From: an uncultured Verrucomicrobia subdivision 3 bacterium
GTDB lineage: Bacteria; Verrucomicrobiota; Verrucomicrobiae; Limisphaerales; UBA11358
Assembly (NCBI GenBank): GCA_903847285.1
Contig: CAINDH010000288.1
Coordinates: 1-26,929, forward strand
Direction of reading: 5' to 3'
DNA: 26,929 bases
A program made the translations under genes and the position numbers. Below, piece after piece: positions 15,803 through 23,866 of the stretch (positions are counted from its first letter, which is position 1; each line of letters starts with the position of its first letter). The notes below the pieces were generated by a model. That model was given only the letters and a program-made list of their open reading frames with translations, had not been told where the DNA came from and did no database searches.

Positions 15803-17968
15803 TTATTTTGACACTGACGACTTCTCATCCAGTTCGAGTCGCAGGTAGTCATACATGATTCCCGACGTGAGACCGCCAGCCGGGATGGTCAGTTCCAGAG
15901 TATTTGTCCCCGCTTTCATGATCCCGGCGTCAAATGTTAGGTCGCGTTCGCACCACGAGCCGCCGATGCCGTCGCGGCTGATGGTGGCGTTGTAGGTGAG
16001 GTTGCTCACGGTGCCGATGGATTGGCCGTTTATGTCGCCCCAAAGACTGCGCGTGCTGATACCGCAAATCGCCAGTCGTAAAATTGCTTTGCCTACCGGC
16101 GCGTTGGTGAGATTGAAGATAACCGCCCACGTTGTGCCGTCGCCGCGTCCGGTGCCGGTGGTGTTATTCGTGTCAGTGTTGTAGGGAATCTGCTCGAAGA
16201 ACCAGTCTTTGTGGAAATCGCTTTTGCCGATAACGTAATTCACATCGAGCGGGAAAAGTTTCGGGTATTGCATATACCAGCCCCAGTGAAAATACTCGTC
16301 GCCCTTGAAAAATTCCGACGCGTTATGACTGGGAATGCCGATGTCCCAAAGCTGTTTGCCGTAGCGCAACGGCTGCCAATCCAGTTTGCCGAGCGACTGT
16401 TCTTTTTCGGCGTTGACGGCCACATTGCTCACAGCTAGTTCGCCCAGCACGCCATCGGCGATGGCGTGGAGTGTGTAATTTCCGGCGCGCACGTTCGGGA
16501 TGGAAAAATTTCCGTCGTCATCTCCGCGCACCCAGAACTGGTAATTCCGCGCATCATTCTGCCACTCGACAATGCGCGGCAGGCCGAAGCCTCGGGCACC
16601 GTTCGTTCCGAAGCGTGCAAATCGGTTGGTGAAACTTGCAGGCAGATTGGTGCGTGAGACAAAATCATTCGTGCCGCTGGCAAAATTATTTTGGTTGGTC
16701 ATTACGGCTTCATCGTCACCGCCGCCGGCAAGTCCGAAACCGCCGACGCCGCGTCTGCCGCCAAAGCCGGGCCGAATCGGACGCGGGACAAATGCCGGTT
16801 CGTAATCCGGCGCAGTCAAGCCGACAAGCAGGTTTTTCATTTTCAAACCGGGCGCTTGCGGATCGTTAAGAACAATTTTCCCACTAACCGTCGCGCGTTC
16901 ATCTTTGTGCGGATAGTCCACGCCGTTTACCCAGTCGAACGGCCACGCTTTCGCTTCTTTGTCTGCTTGCGCGAGTGCGTCGTGCCAAATGGCGTTGGGG
17001 TTTTCGCCGGAGTTGCAGTAGATCTGAAACGGTCCGATGACTTTAGTCCACGCGTCGTTCGTGCCGATGTTGCAGATGCTCCCGCCGTAGTGGCTGCTGC
17101 GCCAGTAGTTCAACAGCGTCGGAGGGGCTGGGGCGTTGAGGGCGTTCGTGTTGAACGTCGCGTCGCGGTGCGAGGAAAGTTCAAACTTGGTCGGTCCGCC
17201 GCTCAAATATTCCACGCTCGGGTTGACGAGCCAGAGGCCGATTTTCTTTTCACTGCTCGACCAGCCCCACGCGCGCACGTCGAACTGGTTCGCAGAGTAA
17301 TCGTATTTGTGCTCGACCTGGCCCTTATAGATGCCGGTGTTCATGCGGCGCATTTCTTTGCCATTCATCACCGTGCCATGATTCCAGTCGTAGGCGGAAA
17401 TCAATTTCATGTTCCGGTTCGCGTCCACCGTCATCCAGTCGAAGATGTCGTCATTCAACTTCATACAGAAACGCGCCTCGCCGACGGAGGTTGCGGGATA
17501 GTTGGTCGGATGCGAAAAAATACAATAGGTGTGCACGCCGGAATCACCGCGACCAAGAGCGTAACGGATTTCAATGTCCGCGATCACGCCGCCGCCCGGT
17601 CCGCTGCCCATCGGATTTCCGCCGGAAATTCCCTTAACGGAAATCTCGCCACGTTCGCCGCCGTTCGCCTTCGGGTCAATCGTGACGAGTGGAACGATTT
17701 TTCCCGCTCGCGCCGTGTTGTGCGACCAATAGCCTTCTTGTCGCCCGGATTCAGTATCGAGCAGTTCGATTTTTTTGAATTCAAGCGAAAGCAAATCGCC
17801 GGAGTGCTTTGAGACGCCCGCGGTGACGATGCCGTTGGCGAGCGTGTAGGAAGTTTCATCTTCTGAAATTGCGACCACTGGTGCAGCGTGAATGAATGTG
17901 GGGAGCAAAATGGCAAAGGCCACGGCGGCCAGCTTAGGAAATGTCATCATGGGTTGGTGGCTTCGCAT
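15803..17968 (-). CDS. Secreted rhamnogalacturonan lyase-like protein (polysaccharide lyase family 4)
   Basis: Cleaves the rhamnogalacturonan-I backbone of pectin by beta-elimination in known relatives. It has 721 residues with a signal peptide (hydrophobic about 11-28). The catalytic beta-sandwich spans about 30-350, with K221 in HKYDYS and H267 in LSSHRD at the places of the PL4 catalytic Lys and His. A fibronectin-III-like domain follows (about 355-525), then a CBM-like jelly-roll (about 530-715) ending in MYDYLRLELDE. An Asn/Gly/Phe-rich insertion (about 395-465) interrupts the FnIII-like domain. The start at 17968 or the ATG at 17947 cannot be told apart; both keep the signal peptide. 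No other carbohydrate genes lie beside it. Confidence 0.9.
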   Translation of the reverse strand: MRSHQPMMTFPKLAAVAFAILLPTFIHAAPVVAISEDETSYTLANGIVTAGVSKHSGDLLSLEFKKIELLDTESGRQEGYWSHNTARAGKIVPLVTIDPKANGGERGEISVKGISGGNPMGSGPGGGVIADIEIRYALGRGDSGVHTYCIFSHPTNYPATSVGEARFCMKLNDDIFDWMTVDANRNMKLISAYDWNHGTVMNGKEMRRMNTGIYKGQVEHKYDYSANQFDVRAWGWSSSEKKIGLWLVNPSVEYLSGGPTKFELSSHRDATFNTNALNAPAPPTLLNYWRSSHYGGSICNIGTNDAWTKVIGPFQIYCNSGENPNAIWHDALAQADKEAKAWPFDWVNGVDYPHKDERATVSGKIVLNDPQAPGLKMKNLLVGLTAPDYEPAFVPRPIRPGFGGRRGVGGFGLAGGGDDEAVMTNQNNFASGTNDFVSRTNLPASFTNRFARFGTNGARGFGLPRIVEWQNDARNYQFWVRGDDDGNFSIPNVRAGNYTLHAIADGVLGELAVSNVAVNAEKEQSLGKLDWQPLRYGKQLWDIGIPSHNASEFFKGDEYFHWGWYMQYPKLFPLDVNYVIGKSDFHKDWFFEQIPYNTDTNNTTGTGRGDGTTWAVIFNLTNAPVGKAILRLAICGISTRSLWGDINGQSIGTVSNLTYNATISRDGIGGSWCERDLTFDAGIMKAGTNTLELTIPAGGLTSGIMYDYLRLELDEKSSVSK

Positions 17969-18087
17969 TCAGGCTAGACGGGCAGGGCGGCAGCGCAGTT
18001 ACAGTTGATTTTTCCATTGATGAATGAATGGCTTCGTTGACTTTACCTGGCTGTCCATCCAACAATCTTCCCGGTTGTTTCAATACT

Positions 18088-18978
18088 ATGAAGGCAAATT
18101 TATTACTTGGTGGGCTGCTGTTAGCGCTCGTGGTCAGCTGTAAGCAGGAGCCGTCGCCAGTGGCACCGGCGGCAGATAAGCCAGCGGCGAAATCTTACGA
18201 CGTGCGCGGCATCATTCTTGGACTGGCGACGAATGGACACACCGCCACCATCAAGCACGAGAAAATTCCCGGCTATATGTCGGCGATGACGATGGATCTC
18301 TCGGTGCGAAATACAAACGAACTCGCCGGGCTTGCACCGAATGACGAAATCACGTTCAAGCTGATGGTCGCGGAAGACGACGACTGGATTGAGGGCGTTA
18401 AGTTTGTAGCACACCACGTCAGCGAGGTGACGGATCATGCTTTTACATTTCACGTCCCGACTCAGGAACTCAAGCCGGGCGAAGTGCTTCCAGATTACGA
18501 GTTTCTTGGCGAGGATGAAAAAGTTTTTCGGCTCACGGATTTTTCCGGCCGCGCGGTTGCGTTCACATTTTTTTTTACGACCTGCCCGCTGCCGGAGTTC
18601 TGTCCGCGTATGAACAAAAATTTGGCCGAGGCGAGGAAGATTCTCTTGGCTGATACGAACGCGCCGGCGAACTGGGAATTGCTTTCCATCTCCTTCGATT
18701 CGGCCGTGGATCAGCCGGACTTGCTCGGCAGCTACGGCAGTTTTTATCGCGGTCAGGACACGAACCGCTGGCTGTTCGCCGTCGCTTCCACGAACACCCT
18801 CGTGGAACTAGCGCCGAAGGTGGACCTGCGTTTCTGGCGGGAGGGCGGATCCATTTCGCACAATTTGCGCACAGTGGTGCTGGACGGTCAGCGAAAAATC
18901 TTCAAGCAGTTTGACGGCAATGACTGGACCGCGCAGCAATTGGCGGAGGCGATTGTCGCGGCGGCGCGACAGAAGTGA
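18088..18978 (+). CDS. CusF-Sco fusion lipoprotein (copper chaperone, Sco1/SenC family)
   Basis: A 296-residue copper-handling protein. A lipoprotein signal ends at C18 (LVVSC), so it sits on the periplasmic side of a membrane. Residues about 36-105 form a CusF-like domain, with H57, M64, M67 and M69 in the HEKIPGYMSAMTM motif binding copper in relatives. Residues about 128-296 form a Sco/thioredoxin-fold domain. There the usual CxxxC becomes CPLPEFC (C166, C172), a CX5C form, and H258 is the third copper ligand. The start ATG at 18088 gives the lipobox, so an in-frame ATG 60 bases upstream is rejected. It likely helps assemble the CuA or CuB site of an oxidase encoded elsewhere. Confidence 0.9.
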   Translation: MKANLLLGGLLLALVVSCKQEPSPVAPAADKPAAKSYDVRGIILGLATNGHTATIKHEKIPGYMSAMTMDLSVRNTNELAGLAPNDEITFKLMVAEDDDWIEGVKFVAHHVSEVTDHAFTFHVPTQELKPGEVLPDYEFLGEDEKVFRLTDFSGRAVAFTFFFTTCPLPEFCPRMNKNLAEARKILLADTNAPANWELLSISFDSAVDQPDLLGSYGSFYRGQDTNRWLFAVASTNTLVELAPKVDLRFWREGGSISHNLRTVVLDGQRKIFKQFDGNDWTAQQLAEAIVAAARQK

Positions 18979-18992
18979 CGAATCACCTTCGC

Positions 18993-19739
18993 TCACGCCG
19001 ACGGATACAGGCCGGAAGATTTTTCGGTTGAGCCGTGGTGGGTTGGGGTTGCAATGGGCACGGATATAGCAACGGTTTGGTTCGCCTTGCCCGCAAAGCG
19101 CAGCACGTTCACGACGGGATGGCCGGAGCTCCAGAGTTCTTCCAACATTTTTTCTGCGCCGTCACCGATGATGCGCACGACGCACACCGGCAATTCATCG
19201 TGCTTGGTCCAGATGAGACTGCGAACTTTCAGCCGGTGACGCTTGGAAAGTTTTCCGATCAGTTCAAAAACATCTTCGCCCAGCGTCACGTCGAAGGTGA
19301 TGCGCGCGCCTTTTTCGTCCGAGCCAAATAAACTGGCGAACGCACGGAAAATATCCGATTCGGTGATGATGCCGACGATTTTCCCCTCACGCAGCACGGG
19401 GAGCGAACCGATTTTGTGCGCGCACATCAGCACGGCGGCTTCCTCGATGGGCGAGTTGGGCGTGGTGGTGAGTGGGCGCGCGTTCATGATTTGTGCCACG
19501 GTCGTGGTGGTGAGCCGTGCATCCGTGGCTTCGATGGCAAATGGATTCACATTCGGCGGAAAGGCGTGGATGACGTCTTTCGCCGAAACGATGCCAAGCA
19601 GGCGCGGGCCGTCCGCATAATTTTCCACGACGAGCAGACGGCGAACTCTGCGTTCCGCCATCAATTTCGCCGCTTCCGTTGCGGACGTATCCGGCGTTAC
19701 CGACGAAGCGGTGCGGGACATCCACATACTGACATTCAT
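18993..19739 (-). CDS. CBS-CBS-ACT domain protein (AcuB-like)
   Basis: A 248-residue cytoplasmic protein with two CBS domains (about 6-60 and 82-135), the first ending GIVSAKDVIHAF and the second GIITESDIFRAF. A C-terminal ACT-like domain follows (about 146-215). Tandem CBS domains bind adenine nucleotides such as AMP or S-adenosylmethionine, and the CBS-ACT pairing is typical of AcuB-type sensors. The ligand and target here are unknown. It is divergent from proA across 100 bp and converges with the Sco gene 14 bases away. The C-terminal 25 residues look disordered. The start may be M1 or M5. Confidence 0.85.
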   Translation of the reverse strand: MNVSMWMSRTASSVTPDTSATEAAKLMAERRVRRLLVVENYADGPRLLGIVSAKDVIHAFPPNVNPFAIEATDARLTTTTVAQIMNARPLTTTPNSPIEEAAVLMCAHKIGSLPVLREGKIVGIITESDIFRAFASLFGSDEKGARITFDVTLGEDVFELIGKLSKRHRLKVRSLIWTKHDELPVCVVRIIGDGAEKMLEELWSSGHPVVNVLRFAGKANQTVAISVPIATPTHHGSTEKSSGLYPSA

Positions 19740-19758
19740 ACGGTTTTATCGGCGGAAA

Positions 19759-19779
19759 CTTGAAAGACTGCAGTTCAAG
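19759..19779. promoter_or_regulatory. Candidate operator palindrome between the CBS gene and proA
   Basis: CTTGAA and TTCAAG form a perfect 6-bp dyad with a 9-bp spacer, in the 100-bp divergent gap 20 bases before the CBS-gene start. Its position suits a binding site for a dimeric regulator of one or both genes. No regulator is known and only one copy is present. Confidence 0.35.
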
Positions 19780-19839
19780 ACGAGCTTGTCCGGTGCATTT
19801 GCGCTTTTTCCAACGGCCTAACTTTAATAAACTGCCACC

Positions 19840-21123
19840 ATGAATTTGACCGAACAAATGACGCAGTTGGCAAAATCAGCCAAGGCCGCGTCGCGCGAAC
19901 TTGCCAAGCTGACGACGGCGGAGAAAAATTCCTGCCTGCTCGCCATGGCAGCCGCGCTAGAGAAAAACGTCGCGGCCATCAAAGCCGCCAACGCTCTCGA
20001 CATGGAATTTGGCGCGAGCCACGGCCTTTCCGCTGCGATGCTTGACCGTCTGATGTTGGACGACAAACGCATCGCCAGCATGGCGCAAGGGTTGCGCGAA
20101 GTCGCCGCGTTGCCTGATCCGGTTGGAAAAATTCTCGACGAGCGCTCACGTCCTAACGGACTCAAGCTGCAAAAAATTTCCACGCCCATCGGTGTCGTCG
20201 TCATCATCTACGAATCTCGCCCCAATGTGACGGCGGACGCCGCGAGCCTGTGTTTCAAATCCGGCAACGCCACGATTCTGCGCGGTGGCAAGGAGGCGTT
20301 AAACTCAAATCAACTCATCGCCAAGACCATGATTGACGCGGGTAAACTCGCGCATAAAAATTTCCCCGAACACGCGATTCAGGTTGTGCCCATCGCCGAC
20401 CGCGAGGCGATTCCAGTTTTGCTTTCGCTCACGCAATACGTTGACCTCTGTATGCCGCGCGGTGGCGAGAGCCTCATCCGCGCCGTAGCCGAGTGCAGCA
20501 AAGTTCCCGTCATCAAACACTACAAAGGCGTGTGCCACGTCTACGTGGATGCCGCCGCTGATTTGAAGATGGCGGAGGAAATTGTGATGAACGCCAAAGT
20601 GCAGCGCCCCTCCGCCTGCAACGCTATGGAAACTCTGCTCGTGGACAAAACTGTGGTGGAAAAATTTCTCCCGACGATGGCGCAGCGGCTCGCCGATAAA
20701 AAAGTCGAGCTGCGTTGCGACGCGGAAAGCTTTGCCCAGCTTTCTAAGCTGAAAATTCAAGATTCAAAATTCAAGACTGCTTCCGAGCAAGACTGGTTCA
20801 CCGAATACGTGGACTATGTGTTGAACGTGCGCGTGGTGGATGGCCTGCAAGCCGCGATTGACCACATCAACTTTTACGGCTCTGCCCACTCGGACAGCAT
20901 CATCACGGCGAACGCAGCTCACGCAAAACAATTCCTCGCCGAAGTGGACTCGGCGGCGGTGTATTGGAACGCCAGCACGCGTTTCACCGACGGCGGCGAG
21001 TTCGGCATGGGCGCGGAGATCGGCATCAGCACCGACAAAATCGGCGCACGCGGTCCGATGGGCTTGCAAGAATTGACCAGCTACAAATGGCTCGGCTTCG
21101 GCAGTGGTCAGGTGCGGGGCTGA
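19840..21123 (+). CDS. proA: Gamma-glutamyl phosphate reductase ProA
   Basis: NADPH-dependent reduction of gamma-glutamyl phosphate to glutamate semialdehyde in proline synthesis, 427 residues. The NAD(P)-binding segment IGVVVIIYESRPNVTADAA is followed by the FKSGNATILRGGKEA region. The catalytic cysteine lies in RPSACNAMETLLV, and the C-terminal TDGGEFGMGAEIGIST is diagnostic. It is about ten residues longer than the E. coli enzyme, and residues about 305-314 are encoded by a 7-bp repeat array that looks like an in-frame insertion. No proB is adjacent. It ends six bases before the convergent TIR gene, with no visible terminator. Confidence 0.95.
   Translation: MNLTEQMTQLAKSAKAASRELAKLTTAEKNSCLLAMAAALEKNVAAIKAANALDMEFGASHGLSAAMLDRLMLDDKRIASMAQGLREVAALPDPVGKILDERSRPNGLKLQKISTPIGVVVIIYESRPNVTADAASLCFKSGNATILRGGKEALNSNQLIAKTMIDAGKLAHKNFPEHAIQVVPIADREAIPVLLSLTQYVDLCMPRGGESLIRAVAECSKVPVIKHYKGVCHVYVDAAADLKMAEEIVMNAKVQRPSACNAMETLLVDKTVVEKFLPTMAQRLADKKVELRCDAESFAQLSKLKIQDSKFKTASEQDWFTEYVDYVLNVRVVDGLQAAIDHINFYGSAHSDSIITANAAHAKQFLAEVDSAAVYWNASTRFTDGGEFGMGAEIGISTDKIGARGPMGLQELTSYKWLGFGSGQVRG
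20752..20779. repeat. Heptamer tandem repeat inside proA
   Basis: Four contiguous 7-bp units (consensus AARATTC) lie within the proA reading frame and encode the charged stretch KIQDSKFKT, just before the conserved SEQDWFTEYVDY segment. The core TTCAAG is shared with the arrays in queG and upstream of maf (reading one of them on the other strand where needed). Confidence 0.65.
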
Positions 21124-21129
21124 CCCTTT

Positions 21130-23577
21130 TTATTCCGGCGGCTTAATTTGAACCGGCTCGTTCGTGGTGTTTGGCAGCAGCGTTGTTTCCACCGGTGTGT
21201 TTGTGTTCGTTAGCGAATTCGTCAGTGTTAACGGAGCTTCCACATTTTCCACCCGGTTCGTGGCGGCAGACCAATCGGCTTGCTCGGTGAGGTTTGAAAT
21301 CACCGAGCTGCGCCAATCGCCTTCCGGCAGGGATTCAGCCAGCGTCATGGCGCGGGGAAAATCTTTTTTGGCCAGTTCACCGATGCAGGTTGTCAGCGCA
21401 TTGGTTTTAGATTCGGAGTCTGGCTGGGATTGCGCCCAGCTCAAAACGGCATCGGGCTGCTGCTTCACCCAAACCGTGAGGATGGCATCGAGCATCGCGT
21501 CTCCCTGATCTTGATCGGGAATCGTTTGTCGCTGCTCGATGGCTTGCACGGGATCAATGGTTGCCCAGCGCTGGAACAGCAGTTTGTAAATCACTTCGTC
21601 AGGCGTAGGTTGCAACTCATTCAACCGGGTCAGCGTGTTGGTCAAGTTGTCAGAGGCCAACGCGGGAATAATTTTCTCCATGGCCCGTTGCCGGGAATCG
21701 GTGTTGGTCAGCTGGCAACTCCAGTCGAAGGCGGCGGGCCAATTCGTCTTCATCCAAACGTCCAGCAAGGTCGCTTGAAAATGGCTACGCTGCTGGTCGT
21801 CTAAAATGATGGCAGAGGATTTCAGGGTGTCGGAAATTTCCGCTATCGAAATTCGCGCGGCCAGAGCGTCAAGACTGTGGAGACGATTCTCGTCCTGCTC
21901 GGCGCCGCCGATTTTTTGCAGCACCTGCCGAATCTGGTCTTGATCCAACCCGCCCGGTGCGAGTTCAAATTTACCGGCGGCTTCCGCCATCGCCTTAGAC
22001 AAGTTGTCCTGCGCTTGGCTGGCAAGTGCACGTTGCCGCATGAGATTCCGGGTCGCCAGCCCAGCCGCCAACGAGGCCAGCACCGCAAGGATCGCAAAAA
22101 CTTTGGTTAGTCGACGCGCTGTCTGGATTTTGGTCTGACTTTCCTGAACTTGATTGCGAGCGGCGTCAATCTGGCTTTTAGCGTCGCGCGTCTGACTCTG
22201 AATTTCCTCGGCCTTACTTTGCGCTTCGCGGGTTTGATTTTGTGCCGCCAAGATTTTGCTTTGGGCATCGAGAACTTGCTGGCGGGCTTCCTCAAGCTGA
22301 CTTTGCGCGGCGCGGGCTTGGTTCTGAAATTCCTGGACCTGGCTTTCAGCTGTTAAAAACTTATCGCGCGACTCTTGGGCTTCCAGGCGAACCGCTTCGA
22401 GCTGGCTCTGTGCGTTCTGCGCTTGGTTCTGCACTTCCAGCAACCGGGTTTGCGCTGCTTGAATCTGCGGAGTTTCGTCAGGAGCGGCTGGTGGCAGGTT
22501 TTGGATCTCCAGAATTTTGTTCTGGGCCACGTGAGCTTGCTGGCGGGCTTCCTCCAGTTGGTTCTGGGCTTCGCGCGTCTGCTGCTGGGCTTCCAAAACT
22601 TTACTTTCGGCCGCGAGCGCGCGGCTGCGGACTTCTTCCAATTGAGTTTGCGTCTCGCGAACTTTGTTTTGAAATTCTTGAAGTTGTCTTTGGGTTTCGC
22701 GCACCTGATTCTGGGCTTCCAAGGCTCGGTTCTGCGCTTCCTCAATTTGCTGGTGAACTTCGCGTGGTAGATTTTGTTTCTCCAACGCCTGGTTCTGCGC
22801 CTCGCGGGTTTGACGCTGGGCTTCCTCCAATTGATGACGAGTCGCCGCGACTTGCTGGAGCGCTTCCTTGGCCTGATGTTTCGCTTCGGCGAAGTCAAAG
22901 AAGTGACGCTTTTGTTCGCGCAACCACAGCCCGTTGAATCCGACTCCGATCAGCAAGGCGATGAGTTGGATTTTGGCCATCTCCAGATCGGCTTCGGCCT
23001 GGCGCTGATCGTTTGCCAAAATTTCCCGCTGCTCGAAGCCGTGCCGGGCATCCACGAAAATAAATTTTCCCGCGTGCCGCGTGGTATCAAGCGTTCCGTC
23101 CGGTAGCACCGGATGACGTAGCGCCGGCACAAAACATTCGTCCGCGGGTGACCGGTGGCCCTCGCTGGCATTCGGTTCGCCGGCAATGACGACGGGTAAA
23201 ATATTTTTGCTGCGCCCGAGTTGCTTGTAGTAACGCACGGCTTCATTCACCCACAGGCTCTGAGCCGAACGGGGCGAACTGATGACGACGAGGCAGGTGG
23301 ATTGTTCCAAGGCCTGACGACTCTCCGTGCTCAATGTAGCATCCTCGGAGCGTTCCGATTCATCCTGGAAAATGGGTTCAATCCGTTCGGGAATGACTTC
23401 GCCGCGTCCATTGATCTGCCCGATGAATTCCGCTGGAATAGAAAACGTCTTCAGCGCAGCGTGCAGCCAATCGCCCCAACAGCGGTGGCTCGCCACCGGT
23501 GCGCCTGCGCGTTGCTCACGATTGTCCTGCGCGCTGTAACTGAGGAACGCTGAATATTTTTTTTCGTTATCGGTCAT
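21130..23577 (-). CDS. TIR-domain protein with heptad coiled coil, membrane helix and helical-repeat C-terminus
   Basis: An 815-residue multidomain protein. Residues about 6-180 form a TIR-type domain of the kind seen in bacterial TIR/WD40 or TIR/TPR fusions: YSAFLSYSAQD start, IFQDESERSEDA, then the conserved VVISSPRSAQSLWVNEAVRY with E112 at the catalytic Glu position. Residues about 226-488 form a long, nearly perfect heptad coiled coil rich in Ala, Gln and Glu. A membrane helix follows (about 491-509). The rest (about 515-775) is helical, with units like DPVQAIEQ, and PDAVLSWAQSQP repeats. A tail rich in Thr and Asn ends it. TIR domains in bacteria often cleave NAD+ in defence or bind nucleotides; the function here is inferred. 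No defence partner is beside it. Confidence 0.88.
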   Translation of the reverse strand: MTDNEKKYSAFLSYSAQDNREQRAGAPVASHRCWGDWLHAALKTFSIPAEFIGQINGRGEVIPERIEPIFQDESERSEDATLSTESRQALEQSTCLVVISSPRSAQSLWVNEAVRYYKQLGRSKNILPVVIAGEPNASEGHRSPADECFVPALRHPVLPDGTLDTTRHAGKFIFVDARHGFEQREILANDQRQAEADLEMAKIQLIALLIGVGFNGLWLREQKRHFFDFAEAKHQAKEALQQVAATRHQLEEAQRQTREAQNQALEKQNLPREVHQQIEEAQNRALEAQNQVRETQRQLQEFQNKVRETQTQLEEVRSRALAAESKVLEAQQQTREAQNQLEEARQQAHVAQNKILEIQNLPPAAPDETPQIQAAQTRLLEVQNQAQNAQSQLEAVRLEAQESRDKFLTAESQVQEFQNQARAAQSQLEEARQQVLDAQSKILAAQNQTREAQSKAEEIQSQTRDAKSQIDAARNQVQESQTKIQTARRLTKVFAILAVLASLAAGLATRNLMRQRALASQAQDNLSKAMAEAAGKFELAPGGLDQDQIRQVLQKIGGAEQDENRLHSLDALAARISIAEISDTLKSSAIILDDQQRSHFQATLLDVWMKTNWPAAFDWSCQLTNTDSRQRAMEKIIPALASDNLTNTLTRLNELQPTPDEVIYKLLFQRWATIDPVQAIEQRQTIPDQDQGDAMLDAILTVWVKQQPDAVLSWAQSQPDSESKTNALTTCIGELAKKDFPRAMTLAESLPEGDWRSSVISNLTEQADWSAATNRVENVEAPLTLTNSLTNTNTPVETTLLPNTTNEPVQIKPPE
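22123..22860 (-). repeat. 21-bp imperfect coding repeats of the TIR-protein coiled coil
   Basis: The DNA encoding residues about 240-485 consists of imperfect 21-bp repeats, each encoding one heptad of the type REAQNQL. A gap with extra residues (about 360-373, LPPAAPDETPQI) interrupts the register. The array suggests growth by slippage or unequal exchange. The antisense strand is open in some frames because of the repeated codons. Confidence 0.7.
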
Positions 23578-23710
23578 AAGGGCGCGGCGGATTTATTGCG
23601 ATTCGAGTCCCGCGCGGTCGGCCAGAATAAGTTCTTTGAGAAGAAAATCAATTCTGCGCCGACACATTGCGGGATTATGTCTTCAACAAACTTTGTCCGC
23701 CGATGACGCC

Positions 23711-23757
23711 GATTTTCGCAGATGGGGAAAAACCAATCTGCGGACATCTGTGAAATC
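23711..23757. repeat. Candidate CGCAGAT-type intergenic dyad
   Basis: GATTTTCGCAGAT (23711-23723) and ATCTGTGAAATC (23746-23757) form an imperfect dyad in the region upstream of the TIR gene. Similar CGCAGAT-containing intergenic dyads occur as dispersed repeats in other genomes, but I see only one copy here. A small frame read across it is not a credible gene. Confidence 0.4.
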
Positions 23758-23866
23758 TTCGGAAGAAGTCTCCCTGAGTATAATCACTAAGCATTGCCTA
23801 AACAGCCCTAGTTTGCCCAGCCCGTCCGCTGATTGGCGCGTGAAGAATCCTATCTAGAACTTAAAC

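Noticed and set aside
22242..22937. Long plus-strand open frame antisense to the TIR-protein coiled coil (and other frames at 22353-22898 and 22375-22770)
   Set aside because: These frames arise from the repeated 21-bp codon pattern of the coiled coil. Their translations are low-complexity shadows with no recognisable protein.
23636..23857. Small plus-strand frame of 73 residues upstream of the TIR gene
   Set aside because: It is a translation through the CGCAGAT dyad and has no domain, ribosome-binding site or conservation signal that I can see.
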